This document shows, one piece after another, positions 1 through 5,857 of a stretch of DNA of 11,302 bases (positions within the stretch are counted from its first letter, which is position 1; each line of letters starts with the position of its first letter). The stretch covers positions 1 to 11,302 of the forward strand of contig CAKUMP010000052.1 of the NCBI GenBank assembly GCA_934667795.1. Direction: 5' to 3'. The notes under the pieces are model-generated. The model saw only the letters and a program-made list of their open reading frames with translations. It ran no database searches and was not told the DNA's origin. The translations under genes were made by a program, and so were the position numbers. The stretch is from an uncultured Chthoniobacterales bacterium (GTDB taxonomy: Bacteria; Verrucomicrobiota; Verrucomicrobiia; Chthoniobacterales; CAKUMP01).

Positions 1-1
1 G

Positions 2-964
2 AAAACAACTGCATGGCGTACCTTTTTCAATGGAGCAGGGTTACCTGTCTTCCTGCTCATGGTGGCTCTCATCTATGAAATGTTCCTTCTGGCGGTGCTG
101 TTTGCACCGCCAGGCTCGGGGCCATGGAGTCAGTTTTCGGAAGAATTCAAGGTCTGGTGTTTTAGTTATGATCCACGCACCGGCGGAATGGAATGGGGAG
201 CTGTGTGGATCATGTTGCTGGAACCACCTGTGCTGGCACTGATTGCTGGATTTATCTACCGACGGAATCTGGTGGAGTTATTTCAAAAGGGAGGTGGCGG
301 TATTCTGAAACATTGGAAGGCGGCTGCCGCAGGGGTTCTGATTTCTTCCGGTGCTTTATTCGGGTTGTCCGAGTACGCCCGGCTGACAGACAGCCAGAAA
401 GAAATTTTACCATTTCCGGGTGAGCGAATCCGGACAAGAATTTCTCCTCCGGAACTGCGGCTTGCGGATCAGAACGGGAAGGAAATTTCATTGGAAACGC
501 TTCGCGGGAAAGTGGTTTTATTGACAGGTGTTTACGCGACTTGCTCTACGGCTTGTCCGGAAATATTACGGACGTTGAAAAATGTGATCGAAGAAGTACC
601 GGAAGAGGTGCGGCACAAACTGGTTGCGGTTGCCGTTTCTTTGGATCCGGAAAATGATAACACGACGATGATGCAGGCGGTTGCGACAGCGTATCAATTC
701 CCGCAGCCGGGGTTTCATTATATTAATGGAGATGCGGAGACGGTGCGTGCCATTTTACATCGGTTGGGGTTTTCGGCTGTGCGGAACCAGGAAACCGGCG
801 CAATTGATCATGCCAATTTATTTATTCTGTTTGATGTGGATGGGTATATTGCCTACCGCTTTAACCTGGATGCGCGTCATGAACCCTGGATTCATGAGGC
901 AGTGGAACAATTAATGATGGAAGTGAACGATGCGGCGGTAGTCGCGAATGTGATGGCACCATGA
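2..964 (+). CDS. SCO1/SenC-family copper chaperone with polytopic N-terminus (5' partial)
   Basis: The protein is a thioredoxin-fold copper chaperone expected to help build the CuA centre of cytochrome c oxidase on the outer face of the inner membrane. The reading frame is open from base 2, so the gene begins outside the window; ATG 59 lies inside a hydrophobic segment and is unlikely to be the true start. The SCO domain spans roughly bases 430-910. It has the CxxxC copper motif (CSTACP, cysteine codons 542-544 and 554-556) and the family's distal histidine (codon 809-811, in DHANLFILFD). Before it are about three membrane segments (roughly bases 38-110, 205-260 and 325-370), with an aromatic loop containing WCFSYDP between the first two. 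Classical SCO proteins have a single anchor, so this N-terminus is an added membrane module. The stop overlaps the next start as ATGA, implying translational coupling. The family call is firm; partner and substrate are inferred from ctaB nearby. Confidence 0.9.
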   Translation, partial: KTTAWRTFFNGAGLPVFLLMVALIYEMFLLAVLFAPPGSGPWSQFSEEFKVWCFSYDPRTGGMEWGAVWIMLLEPPVLALIAGFIYRRNLVELFQKGGGGILKHWKAAAAGVLISSGALFGLSEYARLTDSQKEILPFPGERIRTRISPPELRLADQNGKEISLETLRGKVVLLTGVYATCSTACPEILRTLKNVIEEVPEEVRHKLVAVAVSLDPENDNTTMMQAVATAYQFPQPGFHYINGDAETVRAILHRLGFSAVRNQETGAIDHANLFILFDVDGYIAYRFNLDARHEPWIHEAVEQLMMEVNDAAVVANVMAP

Positions 965-3174
965 GTATGATGGATAAAATGGCCTGGGAGCAGACGGGAA
1001 ATACAGGGGTGTCAGATAACACGCATAAAACGGACTCGGAAAGCAGGGTGGATGAAAATCTTTCGGAAAATGTGCCAGTAAAGCGGATCCGGCTTGAGCG
1101 GCTGTTTTTGTTTTTTGAGCGAGCTCTGGGACGGTTTGACGGCTGGATGAACAGGCTGATTCCGGAAAACTGGAATCCGCTGGCGCAAACCGGACGCGCT
1201 GCAAATCTTGCATTGATTGTCTGTGTGCTTTCTGGCGTGCTGATGTTGCTCTGGTATTCTCCCAGTGTCCAGTTTGCGCATTCTTCGCTGGAAGCGATTC
1301 AAGGCAGGACGTTAGGAGGATGGATTCGAGCGATCCATCGTTACAGTTCTGATCTTGTCATGCTGTTGTTGTTTATCCACGCGGGCAGGATGTTTTTATT
1401 AAAAAAATTTATTGGTTCTCGCTGGCTGGCGTGGACGACGGGAGTGGGTCTGCTGGGGCTCGTGTGGTTAATCGGCTGGACGGGCTTCTGGCTGGTATGG
1501 GATCAACCTGCACAGCAGGTGGCGGTGACATCGATGCAGTTTCTGGATGCATTTCCCATTTTTGGCGAGCCGATGAGCCGGCAATTTCTTGTGGACCGCC
1601 TGGTGCCAAGTCCGTTGTTTTTTGTGGTATTTTTTCTGCACATGCTGCTGCCACTTGGAATTGCTGCAGGACTGGTGTTGCATTTGTCGCGTCTGAATCG
1701 AGTACAGATTTTTCCGGATAAATGGTTGTCCATTGCGTTGGTCGTGGGGATCGCGCTGGCGTCATGGCTGGTTCCTGCACCGCTGGATGAACCGGCAGCG
1801 ATGGCGGTCAAGGCACCCGGATTTACGGTGGATGCCTGGTATCTGACACCCCTTGCGCTGGGGTTACGTTTTCAAACCATGGGGCTTTGGGCTTGTCTGG
1901 GAGCGGTGGTGGTGCTGGCTGCGTTTCCCTGGATATTTAGCCGTCGCGTGCGGAAAATCATTTCTCCTCGGGATGAATCGATACCTGTGACACCCTGGCA
2001 AACGGTCGTTTTGGAGTCTCGATGTCATGCCTGTACTCAGTGTGTGCAGGATTGCCCCTTTCATGCGGTGAGCATGGTGGCGCGTACGGATGGGAAAAAA
2101 TTTGTTGCGCGTGCGTGGGTGAATCCTGATCTTTGTGTGGGGTGTGCGGTGTGTGTGGGGTCTTGTGATTCTGAAGCAATGAATTTGACATGGTTTGATA
2201 TTCATGTGGAAGAGAAACGGATTACCGAGGCGGCTGCTCGGGCGCGTGAGGAAAATGAAAATGCTTTTTTGGCGCTGGTGGCAGCGGATATTCATGGTGG
2301 TTTTTCGCATTTTCAGGAAATGTATTGGAAAAAATTATTGCCCGGATATCACGTTGAACCGGTGCCCACGGCGAGCTGGGTGCGTCCGAAGTTTGTAGAA
2401 CGTCTTTTGAAAGGCGGTGTGCAAGGGGTGTTGATTGTACGCGATACCCGTGCGGAATCCGCAGTGCGCGATGGAAACCGCTGGGTGCTGGATCGCCTGG
2501 AAGGAACACGCCCACCGCATTTTCGCTCGGCCCGAGCCGGAAATGAAAACTGGTATGTGGCAGACTTCAATGTGTCTGATGCCTCCGCTCTCACGCAGGA
2601 AGCAACAGCGTTTTTACAGAAGCCGGCAGAAAGTCAGAAAAAGGAAAAATCAGCCGATTTCCTGTTGGGACATCATCGTACGTACCGCCCGGGACGCCTA
2701 CGCGCAGCCATTTTTAGTGGAATTCTTGCGGTGTTGCTGGCGGTAGTGACGATTGCCCCCAGTCATTTAAAAGTAGAGAATCCGGCGCCGACGGAACCCG
2801 AACTGATCTTTTCTTTCCGTGTGTTGGGCGACCTGATGGAAGTTTCAGAGGACACCTCTTTGGAAGACGAAAGTAAACCTGTTCACATGCGAGGACGCAG
2901 TACGAAAAAGCCACAACGTTACCCGGTAAAAATTACGTTAACCATTGATGGCGAGAGCGAAATACGTGAATTTTCTGCAAAGGGAATTTCCAGCGACGGA
3001 CCCGCAATTGATGAGTGGAGAATTTTTCTTCAACCCGGTTTACGCAAGGTTCAAATTGAAATTGACCATGGTTCGAACAACCCTCCCAGTACCTGGTCGG
3101 GAGATATTCTTGCACAATCGCGCCATATTCATGTAATTACTCATTCACCTGCTGATGGATTCCTGCTTGAATAA
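961..3174 (+). CDS. Cytochrome b / 2[4Fe-4S] ferredoxin / MvhD-like fusion protein
   Basis: This 737-residue membrane redox protein probably exchanges electrons with quinones. Residues 1-55 are polar. Residues 80-325 are a cytochrome b core with about six membrane helices. Both bis-histidine haem pairs are present at the expected 14-residue step: H126/H140 and H227/H241. DAWY (291-294) sits where bc1-type cytochromes have PEWY. Residues 350-405 form a ferredoxin-like domain with CxxCxxCxxxCP (C355, 358, 361, 365) and CxxCxxCxxxC (C392, 395, 398, 402). Residues about 434-553 resemble the MvhD/hydrogenase iron-sulfur subunit fold (GGVQGVLIV, then RDGNRW) but contain no cysteine. A lysine-rich linker, one membrane helix (about 582-600) and an outer-face domain of about 135 residues follow. 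The start overlaps the SCO gene by 4 bases, and the end overlaps ctaB by 20. Haem and Fe-S sites are seen directly; the MvhD relation and the electron path are inferred. Confidence 0.85.
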   Translation: MSMMDKMAWEQTGNTGVSDNTHKTDSESRVDENLSENVPVKRIRLERLFLFFERALGRFDGWMNRLIPENWNPLAQTGRAANLALIVCVLSGVLMLLWYSPSVQFAHSSLEAIQGRTLGGWIRAIHRYSSDLVMLLLFIHAGRMFLLKKFIGSRWLAWTTGVGLLGLVWLIGWTGFWLVWDQPAQQVAVTSMQFLDAFPIFGEPMSRQFLVDRLVPSPLFFVVFFLHMLLPLGIAAGLVLHLSRLNRVQIFPDKWLSIALVVGIALASWLVPAPLDEPAAMAVKAPGFTVDAWYLTPLALGLRFQTMGLWACLGAVVVLAAFPWIFSRRVRKIISPRDESIPVTPWQTVVLESRCHACTQCVQDCPFHAVSMVARTDGKKFVARAWVNPDLCVGCAVCVGSCDSEAMNLTWFDIHVEEKRITEAAARAREENENAFLALVAADIHGGFSHFQEMYWKKLLPGYHVEPVPTASWVRPKFVERLLKGGVQGVLIVRDTRAESAVRDGNRWVLDRLEGTRPPHFRSARAGNENWYVADFNVSDASALTQEATAFLQKPAESQKKEKSADFLLGHHRTYRPGRLRAAIFSGILAVLLAVVTIAPSHLKVENPAPTEPELIFSFRVLGDLMEVSEDTSLEDESKPVHMRGRSTKKPQRYPVKITLTIDGESEIREFSAKGISSDGPAIDEWRIFLQPGLRKVQIEIDHGSNNPPSTWSGDILAQSRHIHVITHSPADGFLLE

Positions 3175-4066
3175 TTCACATACTCGTACAGTCCGTTCTA
3201 GACCATTTCTCTATGCGGATTTACTTTTGCGTATGGTGATGGCATTGTTTGAACTAACTAAACCGAGAATTGCATTTGCGTCTGTTGTGACGGTGATTGC
3301 TGCGTATGTGTCTGCAGGGGGCACTCGCTCGGTGGTGGAGTTGTTTATTTTGTTCTGTGCCTCAGGAATGGCCGCCGGTGGGAGCCTGGCTTTTAATCAA
3401 TGGTGGGAGCGAGATACCGATCCACTGATGAAACGAACGTGTGCACGTCCCTTGCCAAGGAGTTGTATTCCTGCCTGGGTGGCGCTGGCCTGGAGTATCT
3501 TTTTATCGATTGCCGGAGTTTTATGGTTATTGCTGGCATTTAATGGACTAACCGCAGCAATCGGGGTTGCTACGATATTGGTTTATGCAGGGATTTACAC
3601 TCCTATGAAAAGAAAATCCCGCTGGGCGACAGAGGTCGGGTCGATTTCAGGAGCATTACCTCCTTTATTGGGAGCGGCGGCCGCAGGAAATATCGGCTCG
3701 GTTTCCGCATGGGTGCTGGCAATCGCTCTTTTCTTCTGGCAAATGCCCCACTTTTTTTCCATTGGATGGATTCATCGTAAAGATTATCGTGCCGCAGGTT
3801 TGCCCCTCCTCCCTGCCGTAGATCGTACCGGCAGGTTGACCGCCAACTGGTCATTTGTATATACCATTTTTCTGTGTCTCACTCTCATGATCCCATGGAG
3901 CCTGGGAATGATCGGTGGCCTCTTTGGCACCGCCGCCGTTTTAGGAAGTATCTGGATGCTCGTCCTCGCCTGGAAATTCAAAAACACAGAAGGCACCCGC
4001 GAAACCGCTGCCCGAAAACTCTTCCGCACAAGCCTGATCGTCATGCCCATTATTCTCTTTGTTTAA
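3155..4066 (+). CDS. ctaB: Protoheme IX farnesyltransferase (haem O synthase)
   Basis: This UbiA-family integral membrane prenyltransferase attaches a farnesyl group to haem B, giving the haem O used directly or converted to haem A in haem-copper oxidases. The first Asp-rich motif is NQWWERDTD (N81, D87, D89) followed by MKRT and RPLP. Next come YTPMKRKS (148-155), SGALPPLLG and WQMPHFFSIGW, then KDYRAAGLPLLP (209-220). All are CtaB signatures that separate it from UbiA and chlorophyll/menaquinone relatives. The 303-residue length is normal for the family. ATG 3155 overlaps the upstream gene by 20 bases and has no clear ribosome site. ATG 3233 (Met27, just before LFELTKPRI) is an alternative giving a more usual N-terminus. 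The protein ends abruptly in a hydrophobic stretch (IILFV), and its TAA (4064-4066) lies inside an ACCACAGA-type repeat. The last few residues may therefore have been trimmed by repeat insertion. Confidence 0.93.
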   Translation: MDSCLNNSHTRTVRSRPFLYADLLLRMVMALFELTKPRIAFASVVTVIAAYVSAGGTRSVVELFILFCASGMAAGGSLAFNQWWERDTDPLMKRTCARPLPRSCIPAWVALAWSIFLSIAGVLWLLLAFNGLTAAIGVATILVYAGIYTPMKRKSRWATEVGSISGALPPLLGAAAAGNIGSVSAWVLAIALFFWQMPHFFSIGWIHRKDYRAAGLPLLPAVDRTGRLTANWSFVYTIFLCLTLMIPWSLGMIGGLFGTAAVLGSIWMLVLAWKFKNTEGTRETAARKLFRTSLIVMPIILFV

Positions 4067-4157
4067 CCACAGAAATCACAGAACCACTGAATACACGGAC
4101 TCTGAAACCACAGAGGGACCTGTTTTTTTAACCACAGAATACAGAATGCACAGAATT
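4062..4157 (+). repeat. ACCACAGA-type intergenic repeat, left copy
   Basis: The block is a string of short degenerate units of the form ACCACAGAA / CACAGAA / AATACACGGA. TTTAACCACAGAA occurs twice as an exact direct repeat (4062-4074 and 4127-4139). The part 4090-4157 recurs in inverted orientation at 4568-4625. The first unit supplies the ctaB stop codon. The block resembles the multi-copy 'accacagaatacacagaa' intergenic repeats found in many environmental bacterial genomes; that comparison is from memory and was not searched. Confidence 0.8.
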
Positions 4158-4173
4158 GAGTCTTCGAAATAGT

Positions 4174-4207
4174 TAGTCTAATGTTCTTTTAAATAAAATA
4201 GGCAATA
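4174..4207 (+). repeat. AT-rich inverted repeat, left arm
   Basis: AAATAAAATAGGCAATA (4191-4207) is the exact reverse complement of 4622-4638. The match continues less perfectly outward through TCTAAT (4177-4182), which pairs with ATTAGA (4647-4652). The exact 17-base match at a distance of about 415 bases is more than expected by chance, even in AT-rich DNA. Confidence 0.65.
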
Positions 4208-4305
4208 TTTTTAAAGGTTTTTAAGGCGTAATCCATTCGGACTACAAAGTCGTTTTTTATAATAAAGTTAAAGATTTTAGTGCATAGTCGTTTTGGAGTA
4301 CGGGA

Positions 4306-4340
4306 AAATTTGGAGTGCGGCGGTTTCCGCCGCTTTGGAT
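4306..4340 (+). repeat. GGAGTGCGG hairpin element, copy 1
   Basis: A 35-base unit made of AAATTTGGAGTGCGG, a 10-base variable core and CGCTTTGGAT. Its centre forms a strong hairpin: GCGGCGG (4317-4323), loop TTT, CCGCCGC (4327-4333). The conserved flanks with a changing self-complementary core are typical of REP-like palindromic elements. An inverted second copy starts 56 bases downstream. Confidence 0.75.
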
Positions 4341-4396
4341 TATATCGCAGGGGATATGCGAAAGATTTTTGCGTATTGAAGCTTTTTGATCATTCG

Positions 4397-4431
4397 ATCC
4401 AAAGCGGTGCAGAGCCCCGCACTCCAAATTT
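4397..4431 (-). repeat. GGAGTGCGG hairpin element, copy 2 (inverted)
   Basis: On the minus strand this unit has exactly the same 15-base left flank and 10-base right flank as copy 1, at the same 35-base length. The 10-base core differs (GCTCTGCACC on the minus strand). Its own GCGG/CCGC stem is kept. The two copies together could fold into a long cruciform or hairpin with a 56-base loop. Confidence 0.75.
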
Positions 4432-4567
4432 GCCAATAGAGAAGTCAGCACTCCCAAAAAATAACATGTCAGCGTTTTAAAAAGTGCGTAAAATAATTAT
4501 CGACTTCAAAATATAAGTTTCAAATACATACATTAGGACATAAACCTTTCTATACAACACCCCTAAA

Positions 4568-4625
4568 AACATTCTGTGTGTTCTGTGATTAAAAACAGAC
4601 CCTCTGTGGTTTTCCTCCGTGTATT
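4568..4625 (-). repeat. ACCACAGA-type intergenic repeat, inverted right copy
   Basis: Read on the minus strand, this block matches 4090-4157 with small gaps. AATACACGGA (10 bases, copied at 4090-4099) and AAACCACAGAGGG (13 bases, copied at 4105-4117) are exact, followed by CTGTTTTT and a CACAGAA-CACAGAAT tail. With the left copy it forms a long imperfect inverted repeat enclosing about 410 bases. Confidence 0.8.
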
Positions 4626-4655
4626 GCCTATTTTATTTGGAATACTATTAGATAG
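4622..4655 (-). repeat. AT-rich inverted repeat, right arm
   Basis: This is the inverted partner of the element at 4174-4207, exact over 4622-4638. It overlaps the end of the right ACCACAGA-type copy by four bases, so the two repeat families abut here, whereas the left copies are separated by about 16 bases. Confidence 0.65.
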
Positions 4656-4658
4656 GCT

Positions 4659-4674
4659 ATGGCGAAGACGCCAT
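4659..4674. other. Perfect 6-bp stem-loop in the regulator leader
   Basis: ATGGCG-AAGA-CGCCAT is a perfect stem with a four-base loop, immediately followed by TTTGTGG. It lies about 60 bases before the regulator start. It could be a weak terminator, an attenuator or an operator; the short T-run argues against an efficient terminator. Confidence 0.35.
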
Positions 4675-4697
4675 TTTGTGGTTACACCCAAAAAAAA

Positions 4698-4735
4698 GAC
4701 TTGTTTATCCAAAAAGTCCTATATAGGATATAAGA
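4698..4735 (+). promoter_or_regulatory. Candidate operator and RBS region of the regulator gene
   Basis: TCCTATATAGGA (4717-4728) is a perfect 12-base palindrome ending seven bases before ATG 4736. Its right half (AGGA, 4725-4728) also serves as the likely Shine-Dalgarno sequence. A second dyad, GACTT (4698-4702) and AAGTC (4714-4718), overlaps its left edge. TTGTTT (4701-4706) with TAGGAT (4724-4729) at 17-base spacing could be a promoter, but the transcript would then be nearly leaderless. Binding of the encoded regulator here would block its own expression; this is inferred from position and symmetry only. Confidence 0.4.
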
Positions 4736-5857
4736 ATGTTGAATCAATCTGAATCTTCATCTATATCGCGTCCGATCACGAAGCGGCGGTATATATATGA
4801 AATTCTTCGTGAGAAGATTCGTTCTGGAGAGTTGCTTCCGGACAGTCGGATTGCGAGTACGGATATTTTGGCGCGTGAATTTGATGTTTCGTATTTGACG
4901 GTGCATGCGGCGTTACGTGATTTGGTGCAGGATGGATTTTTGGTGAGGCATCAGGGGCGAGGGACTTTTGTTGCGTTGGTACCTGACGAGAAGCGTTCCA
5001 GCTCTTCGATTGTGGCAGTGACTCCTATTGAGAGTGATGTTATTGCTTCTAACCATAGTGCGCAGGTTTTGAATATTCTTCATGGTTGCTCACTTGGGGT
5101 ACAAAAAAATGCTGCGATGCTCAGTATGTTGTCGTTACCGACGCATTTGGAACCTGATGAACTAAATCGTTATCTACCACAGGTTCGTGAACATGGTGGA
5201 GCGGTTTTTATCGGACGTCAGTATGCGGATTTGATTCAATGTTTGAACGAGGAACATTTTCCGGTTTGCGTAATCGATGCAGAATCTTTGTCTGCTGTCA
5301 GTCACATTACATTTGATCGTGCGCGAGCGGTTACAACAGCTATTGAGCATCTGGTAGCTCAAGGATATCGGCGTATTGGGTATTTTGGTGCGGTAAACAG
5401 CCATAAAGGTATTAAGAAAAAAGCTTACCTTAAAGTGCTCCAGCGAGCTGAAATCTTACTTGAGCCGGGCTGGGTGGTCGATTGCCACAGCACACCCAAT
5501 ACCTATCAATTTATTAAAAACTATCTGACGGAGCAATCATTGGACGCGATTTTTATTGATAACTATAACGACGCCAAATTTATCGCGACCATTGCCCGTG
5601 AGTGTGGTTTACGGATTCCGGAGGATCTGGCGATCCTTGCGTATGGGATTGCGACAGCAACTTCTTATGAAACCGAGATTCTTTCGCACATTGCGATTCC
5701 TTACGAAGCGATGGGACGCGAAGCGATTGCAGTCATTGACCAGATTATGCGTGGCGAAGTTCGTCCGCCTGTTACCAAGCAACTGCCAGTTTCATTGCAG
5801 ATGCACAACTCCTGTGGCGCAGCCGCAAAAAACAAACCCCTGACTGAAAACGTATGA
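4736..5857 (+). CDS. GntR/LacI-type chimeric transcriptional regulator
   Basis: This 373-residue regulator has a GntR winged helix-turn-helix at residues about 15-80. It includes REKIRSGELLPDSRIAS, the recognition-helix region VSYLTVHAALRDLVQDGFL and the wing RHQGRGTFVA. A LacI/periplasmic-binding-protein ligand domain follows at about 90-358, with HLVAQGYRRIGYFG (205-218), CGLRIPEDLAILAYG (290-304) and IAIPYEAMGREA (319-330). The AraR-like architecture normally senses a sugar or oligosaccharide in the cytoplasm and releases DNA on binding. ATG 4736 is preceded by AGGA at seven-base spacing, a good start. Its stop overlaps the next gene's start as ATGA, so the regulator is probably translated together with the secreted protein it controls. 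The usual LacI 'GFDD' after the PEDLAI segment is AYGIATATS, so its ligand contacts may differ. The family call is firm; ligand and targets are unknown. Confidence 0.92.
   Translation: MLNQSESSSISRPITKRRYIYEILREKIRSGELLPDSRIASTDILAREFDVSYLTVHAALRDLVQDGFLVRHQGRGTFVALVPDEKRSSSSIVAVTPIESDVIASNHSAQVLNILHGCSLGVQKNAAMLSMLSLPTHLEPDELNRYLPQVREHGGAVFIGRQYADLIQCLNEEHFPVCVIDAESLSAVSHITFDRARAVTTAIEHLVAQGYRRIGYFGAVNSHKGIKKKAYLKVLQRAEILLEPGWVVDCHSTPNTYQFIKNYLTEQSLDAIFIDNYNDAKFIATIARECGLRIPEDLAILAYGIATATSYETEILSHIAIPYEAMGREAIAVIDQIMRGEVRPPVTKQLPVSLQMHNSCGAAAKNKPLTENV

Larger units (their letters stand above)
4067..4735. other. Repeat-rich intergenic region without a credible gene
   Basis: This stretch separates the respiratory operon from the regulator-led cluster. 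It is AT-rich and holds at least three repeat families arranged as inverted pairs: ACCACAGA-type (about 4062-4157 and 4568-4625), GGAGTGCGG-type (4306-4340 and 4397-4431) and a 17-base AT-rich pair (4191-4207 and 4622-4638). The order A-B-C-C'-A'-B' is interleaved, so it is not one simple nested palindrome. Two 66-codon frames on opposite strands here resemble each other only because of the inverted repeat. The last 80 bases should contain the promoter of the regulator gene. Confidence 0.75.

Noticed and set aside
30..242. 70-codon frame at the left edge
   Set aside because: It overlaps the continuous SCO frame, is Cys/Trp-rich and shows no domain; it is a shadow frame.
1864..2310. Minus-strand open frame of 148 codons, rich in His, Arg and Thr
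   Set aside because: It is opposite the ferredoxin-coding part of the fusion gene; its composition reflects the complement of Cys/Val/Trp codons.
4062..4157. Short tandem units resembling a CRISPR array
   Set aside because: The units are only about 7-13 bases and degenerate, with no regular spacers, and there are no cas genes nearby.
4239..4258. GACT-ACAA-AGTC followed by GTTTTTT as an intrinsic terminator for the respiratory operon
   Set aside because: The stem is only four pairs and lies about 170 bases after the ctaB stop, too weak to call.
4257..4480. Two 66-codon frames on opposite strands with similar peptides (NLECG..RFG and IQSG..RTPN)
   Set aside because: The similarity is produced by the inverted GGAGTGCGG repeat; neither has a ribosome site or a recognisable domain.
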